Assembly (NCBI GenBank): GCA_003987725.1
Contig: RXJH01000010.1
Coordinates: forward strand, 1 to 64,000
DNA length: 64,000 nt
Direction: 5' to 3'
Source: Hyphomicrobium sp.
GTDB lineage: Bacteria; Pseudomonadota; Alphaproteobacteria; Rhizobiales; Hyphomicrobiaceae
Positions 60,441 to 64,000 of this stretch are shown here, piece by piece. Each line of letters begins with the position of its first letter. Positions within the stretch are counted from its first letter, which is position 1. Position numbers and translations under genes: made by a program. The notes beneath the pieces were generated by a model. The model did no database searches and had not been told where the DNA came from. It saw nothing but the letters and a program-made list of their open reading frames with translations.

Positions 60441-60509
60441 CCGCTGACGCTCCCCGTTCAGCACGCACACAGCCGCTTTTCGAGCTTCGGGACTGAAAAG
60501 GCCATCGAC

Positions 60510-61727
60510 ATGTTCAACGTCCGCCGACTACTTGCCCGCTCCGATCGATGGTTTGCGACGTGGCTTGGCGTTCTCCCGCTTCTCGTTGCGGCGACGGGAC
60601 AGGCCTGCGCCCAGGCCGGAGGCGACATGCCGCCGCCGGCGGTGGCGGTGCTCAAGCTCTCCGCGCGTGCCGTTCCGGTCATGAGCGAACTCCCCGGGCG
60701 CATTGCCGCGACCCGCGTTGCCGAAGTGCGCGCGCAGGTCACGGGCATTTTGCAGGAACGGGTGTTCGAGCAGGGAACCCTCGTCAAAAAGGGCGACGTC
60801 CTCTACCGGATTGATCCGAACCTCTTTCGGGTGCGGGTCGCGAGCGCTGAGGCGACGTTGCAGAGGGCCAAGGCCTCTCAGGCCAATGCGCAACAGCAAT
60901 ATGATCGCCAAAAGGAATTGCGCGCACGGGATGTTGCGAGCGGTGCCAGCTATGACACTGCTGCGGCCACTCTCGCCCAGTCGAACGCCGATGTCGCGCT
61001 CGCCCAAGCGGCTCTCGAGGAAGCGCGGATCAATCTCGGGTACACCGAGGTTCGCGCGCCGATCACAGGAATCATCGGGGGGGCGCTCGTCACCGAAGGT
61101 GCTCTAGTTACGACGACCGATGCCAACCAAAATCTTGCGCTCATCCAGCAGATCGATCCGGTTTATGCGGATTTTACGCAATCCTCCGCCGAGCTGCTCG
61201 CGCTCAAGCGCGCCGTCGCAGAGGGGAAGCTCGAGAGCCCAGCGCCAGGACAAGCCCGCGTCGAACTCGTATTCGACGACGGCACAGTCTATCCACAACC
61301 GGGAAGACTACTCTTCTCGAGCGCGAGCGTTGACGCAATGACCGGCCAAGTCACCTTGCGCGCCGAGTTTCCCAATCCGAAAAGCGACCTGCTGCCGGGC
61401 CTTTATGTCCGCATCCGCATCGAGCAAGCCGTACGGGACGGAGCGATCACCGTCCCGCAACGTGCGGTCCTGCGCGCCCAGAATGGCAAGGCGCAGGTCT
61501 ACGTTGTCGGAACAGATAGCACGGTCGAAGCGCGCGACATCGCCCTCGGCCAGACATTCGGCGCGGATTGGATCGTTGAATCCGGGCTCAAGAGCGGTGA
61601 GCAAATCATCGTCGATGGTGTCCAGAAGGCGCAGCCTGGCGGCAAAGTTGCCGCCGAAGCCTGGAAAACCTCAGATGATGCTCTGCCGGCGCCGGCAGAC
61701 AAAGCGGCAACGCAAGCAATACGATAG
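60510..61727 (+). CDS. RND efflux periplasmic adaptor (AcrA/MexA-like)
   Basis: Membrane fusion protein, 405 residues. A signal sequence (LGVLPLLVAATGQACAQA) is followed by the barrel-sandwich first half (RIAATRVAEVRAQVTGILQERVFEQGTLVKKGDVLYRIDP), a long coiled-coil hairpin (about 110-170), the second half (YTEVRAPITGIIGGA) and the beta-barrel (LFSSASVDAMTGQVTLRAEFPNPKSDLLPGLYVRIRIE). Eight bases before the RND pump gene. No lipobox cysteine is obvious at the mature N-terminus other than GQAC. Confidence 0.93.
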   Translation: MFNVRRLLARSDRWFATWLGVLPLLVAATGQACAQAGGDMPPPAVAVLKLSARAVPVMSELPGRIAATRVAEVRAQVTGILQERVFEQGTLVKKGDVLYRIDPNLFRVRVASAEATLQRAKASQANAQQQYDRQKELRARDVASGASYDTAAATLAQSNADVALAQAALEEARINLGYTEVRAPITGIIGGALVTEGALVTTTDANQNLALIQQIDPVYADFTQSSAELLALKRAVAEGKLESPAPGQARVELVFDDGTVYPQPGRLLFSSASVDAMTGQVTLRAEFPNPKSDLLPGLYVRIRIEQAVRDGAITVPQRAVLRAQNGKAQVYVVGTDSTVEARDIALGQTFGADWIVESGLKSGEQIIVDGVQKAQPGGKVAAEAWKTSDDALPAPADKAATQAIR

Positions 61728-61735
61728 GCACCTCG

Positions 61736-64000
61736 ATGGCTCAGTTCTTCATTAGCCGGCCGGTGCTGGCGTGGGTGTTCGCGCTCTTTATCTCGATCGC
61801 GGGCCTGATTGCCCTGCCCTTCCTGCCGATCTCGCAATATCCGAAGGTTGCGCCGCCACAGGTGATGATCTCCACGCTTTATCCCGGCGCTTCGCCACAG
61901 GAGATCTACCAGGGCGTCACACGCCAGATCGAGGAAGAGTTGAACGGCGTCGATCGGCTGGTCTACTTCGAATCGACCTCGGACACCTCCGGCGCGATCA
62001 ACATTACAGCCACCTTCAAACCTGGAAGCGACATCGACCAGGCCTCTGTCGACGTTCAGAACGCGCTACGGCGCGTCGAGCCGCGCCTTCCCCGGGCCGT
62101 GACGGCGCAGGGCATAACGGTTGAAGAAGCGAGCACGGGCTTTCTGCTCTTCATCGCACTCACGTCGACGGACGGAAAGACAGACGAAATCGCGCTCGGT
62201 GATTACTTGAGCCGCAATGTCCTCGGCGAACTCCGACGCATTGACGGCGTCGGCCGGGCCCAGCTCTTCTCGGCACAGCGCGCCATGCGCGTCTGGATCG
62301 ATCCGGACAAGATGGTCGGTTACAACATCACCGCCTCGGATGTGAGCGATGCGATCATGGCGCAAAACGCGCAAGTCGCTGCCGGGCAGATCGGCGCCGC
62401 CCCCAATCCGGTGACCCAGGACTTGACCGCCACCGTGCTCGTCAAGGGGCAGCTGAGCGATCCCAAGGAGTTCGGCGACATCATTCTCCGCGCCAACCCG
62501 GATGGATCGACAGTGCGCCTGCACGACGTCGCCCGCGTCGAGGTCGGCGCAGAAACCTATAGCTTTGCGAGTCGCCTAAACGGCCAACCGAGCGCCGCTG
62601 TTGGCGTTCAGCTCTCAACGACCGGTAACGCCGTCGCGACGGCAAAGGCCGTGAAGGCCAAGATGGAGGAACTCTCCCGCTACTTTCCGGCGGGCGTCAC
62701 GTATTCGATACCCTACGACACCAGTCCCTTCGTCTCGGCATCGATAGAGAAAGTTCTGCACACGCTCGTTGAAGCGATCGTTCTCGTCTTTATCGTCATG
62801 TTCGTCTTCCTGCAGAGCTTCCGCTACACGCTCATTCCGACGCTCGTCGTGCCCGTGGCGCTGCTCGGCACCCTTGCCGTCATGTATGCCGCCGGCTTTT
62901 CCATCAATGTCCTGACTATGTTCGCAATGGTGCTCGCCATCGGCATCCTTGTCGACGACGCAATCGTCGTTGTCGAAAACGTCGAGCGCATCATGGCTGA
63001 AGAAGGGTTATCGCCGAAAGACGCAACCCGGAAGGCCATGGGCCAGATCACCGGCGCCATTCTTGGCATCACGCTGGTCCTTGCGTCCGTCTTCATACCG
63101 ATGGCCTTTTTCCCCGGCTCCACGGGGATTATCTATCGTCAATTCAGTTTGACCATGGTCGTCTCGATCATGTTCTCGGCGTTTTTGGCTCTGTCCCTGA
63201 CGCCTGCGCTCTGCGCAACCCTTCTCAAGCCCATCCCGCAAGGACATCACGAGAAGAAAGGTCTCGGTGGCTGGTTCAACCGAGCCTTCGATCGATTAAC
63301 AGCGGGATACGCGCGGCGCGTCGCCGGTTTGGCCAAGCGGGCAGGACGGATGATGGTCGTCTACCTCGCGCTCGTCATCGGCCTCGGCTATTTGTTCCTC
63401 AAGCTGCCAAGCGCGTTCGTTCCCGACGAGGATCAGGGCTATATCATTGTCGACGTCCAGGGACCGCCCGAAGCAAGCCAGAACAGAACGGTCGCCTCTC
63501 TTGAGAAGATCGAGGCGGTCTTCAAGGGCGAGCCGGCGGTCGAAGACGTCTTCGCCGTGCAGGGCTTCAGCTTCTCGGGCAACGGGCCGAACGCCGCCCT
63601 GGTGTTTCCGACCTTGAAGGATTGGGCGGAACGCGGCGCCGGCAACTCCGCTCAAGAGATTGCTAACCGGGTCAACATGCAGCTCTTCGCGCTCAAGGAT
63701 GCGACCACGTTTGCGCTCTCGCCGCCGCCGATCGAAGGTTTCGGCACCACCAACGGCTTCTCGTTCCGTTTGCAAGATCGCGGCGGTCTGGGTCAGGATG
63801 CCCTCAACCAAGCGGCCAGCGAACTCATCGCGAAGGCTTCGAAAAGTGGAATCATTACCGGCATCCGGCCAGAAGGCATGCCGGACGCCGCCCAGGTCAT
63901 GCTGGTTATCGACCGGAAGAAGGCCAATACCTTCGGCGTGACTTTCGCCGACATCAACAACACCATCACCGCGAACCTCGGCTCCTCCTACATCAACGAC
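61736..64000 (+). CDS. RND efflux transporter (AcrB/MexB-like), 3' end outside window
   Basis: Inner-membrane proton-driven pump. It starts MAQFFISRPVLAWVFALFI and is open for 755 codons to the window end; the family length is about 1,050. Visible are the first membrane helix, the pore domain (YPGASPQEIYQGVTRQIEEELNGVDRLVYFESTSDTSG), helix 4 with the proton-relay Asp pair (AIGILVDDAIVVVENVERIM) and the second pore half (FVPDEDQGYIIVDVQGP). Forms a system with the adaptor; an outer-membrane channel may follow beyond the window. Confidence 0.95.
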   Translation, partial: MAQFFISRPVLAWVFALFISIAGLIALPFLPISQYPKVAPPQVMISTLYPGASPQEIYQGVTRQIEEELNGVDRLVYFESTSDTSGAINITATFKPGSDIDQASVDVQNALRRVEPRLPRAVTAQGITVEEASTGFLLFIALTSTDGKTDEIALGDYLSRNVLGELRRIDGVGRAQLFSAQRAMRVWIDPDKMVGYNITASDVSDAIMAQNAQVAAGQIGAAPNPVTQDLTATVLVKGQLSDPKEFGDIILRANPDGSTVRLHDVARVEVGAETYSFASRLNGQPSAAVGVQLSTTGNAVATAKAVKAKMEELSRYFPAGVTYSIPYDTSPFVSASIEKVLHTLVEAIVLVFIVMFVFLQSFRYTLIPTLVVPVALLGTLAVMYAAGFSINVLTMFAMVLAIGILVDDAIVVVENVERIMAEEGLSPKDATRKAMGQITGAILGITLVLASVFIPMAFFPGSTGIIYRQFSLTMVVSIMFSAFLALSLTPALCATLLKPIPQGHHEKKGLGGWFNRAFDRLTAGYARRVAGLAKRAGRMMVVYLALVIGLGYLFLKLPSAFVPDEDQGYIIVDVQGPPEASQNRTVASLEKIEAVFKGEPAVEDVFAVQGFSFSGNGPNAALVFPTLKDWAERGAGNSAQEIANRVNMQLFALKDATTFALSPPPIEGFGTTNGFSFRLQDRGGLGQDALNQAASELIAKASKSGIITGIRPEGMPDAAQVMLVIDRKKANTFGVTFADINNTITANLGSSYIND

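Overview
The window is about 64 kb of high-GC chromosomal DNA, most likely from an alphaproteobacterium close to the Hyphomicrobiales. The evidence is a red-type (form IC) RuBisCO with CbbX, a CbbR-cbbF-P-T-A-L-S-X-E-Z gene order, a complete beta-hydroxyaspartate cycle (BHAC) cluster and PQQ-dependent alcohol oxidation. No rRNA or intact tRNA gene was recognised. All assignments come from reading translated sequence and remembered family motifs. No database search was run.

Layout. 0-3.6 kb: a frameshifted, possibly toxin-like gene, a second hypothetical ORF, lipA, and a decayed serine-recombinase 3' end. 3.7-14.4 kb: divergent cbbR and a tightly packed Calvin-Benson operon ending in phosphoglycolate phosphatase. 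14.4-19.6 kb: a truncated gcvT relic, a tandem glycine riboswitch, and gcvT-gcvH-gcvP. 20.1-28.1 kb: a small OB-like protein; xdhC and a GntR regulator, divergent from a lactate/glycolate permease, a two-subunit molybdenum hydroxylase and an FMN 2-hydroxyacid dehydrogenase. 28.3-37.1 kb (minus strand): aquaglyceroporin, aldehyde dehydrogenase, homodimer-type pyruvate dehydrogenase (aceE-aceF-lpd) and a Cys-rich MarR protein. 37.5-39.3 kb: an AcoR-like sigma-54 activator. 39.5-47.3 kb: maeB and bhcDCBA, with divergent bhcR. 47.4-51.3 kb: glycolate oxidase glcDEF. 51.7-57.1 kb: a PQQ alcohol dehydrogenase with a lanthanide signature, a periplasmic binding protein, cytochrome c and beta-propeller, and a second GntR regulator closely related to the first. 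57.1-57.6 kb: relics of a serine recombinase and a two-component system. 57.9-64 kb: a class V aminotransferase, then TetR, SMR and RND efflux genes, the last running off the window.

How it fits together. A diol or alcohol such as ethylene glycol could enter through the aquaglyceroporin. The PQQ enzyme would oxidise it in the periplasm, and the aldehyde dehydrogenase would then give glycolate. Glycolate oxidase makes glyoxylate, and the BHAC turns two glyoxylate into oxaloacetate without losing carbon. MaeB and pyruvate dehydrogenase could carry this on to pyruvate and acetyl-CoA. The same glycolate is produced when RuBisCO fixes O2 (CbbZ product), and glycine cleavage offers a competing route. 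The window therefore places CO2 fixation, phosphoglycolate salvage and the BHAC within 50 kb.

The most novel-looking signal is regulatory. An identical three-half-site element (ACCA-N11-TGGT-N11-ACCA) occurs exactly three times where the two paralogous GntR proteins would be expected to act: in front of the lactate/glycolate permease, in front of the PQQ dehydrogenase, and in the divergent promoter of the second GntR gene. This ties the two ends of the C2/C3 oxidation block into one regulon.
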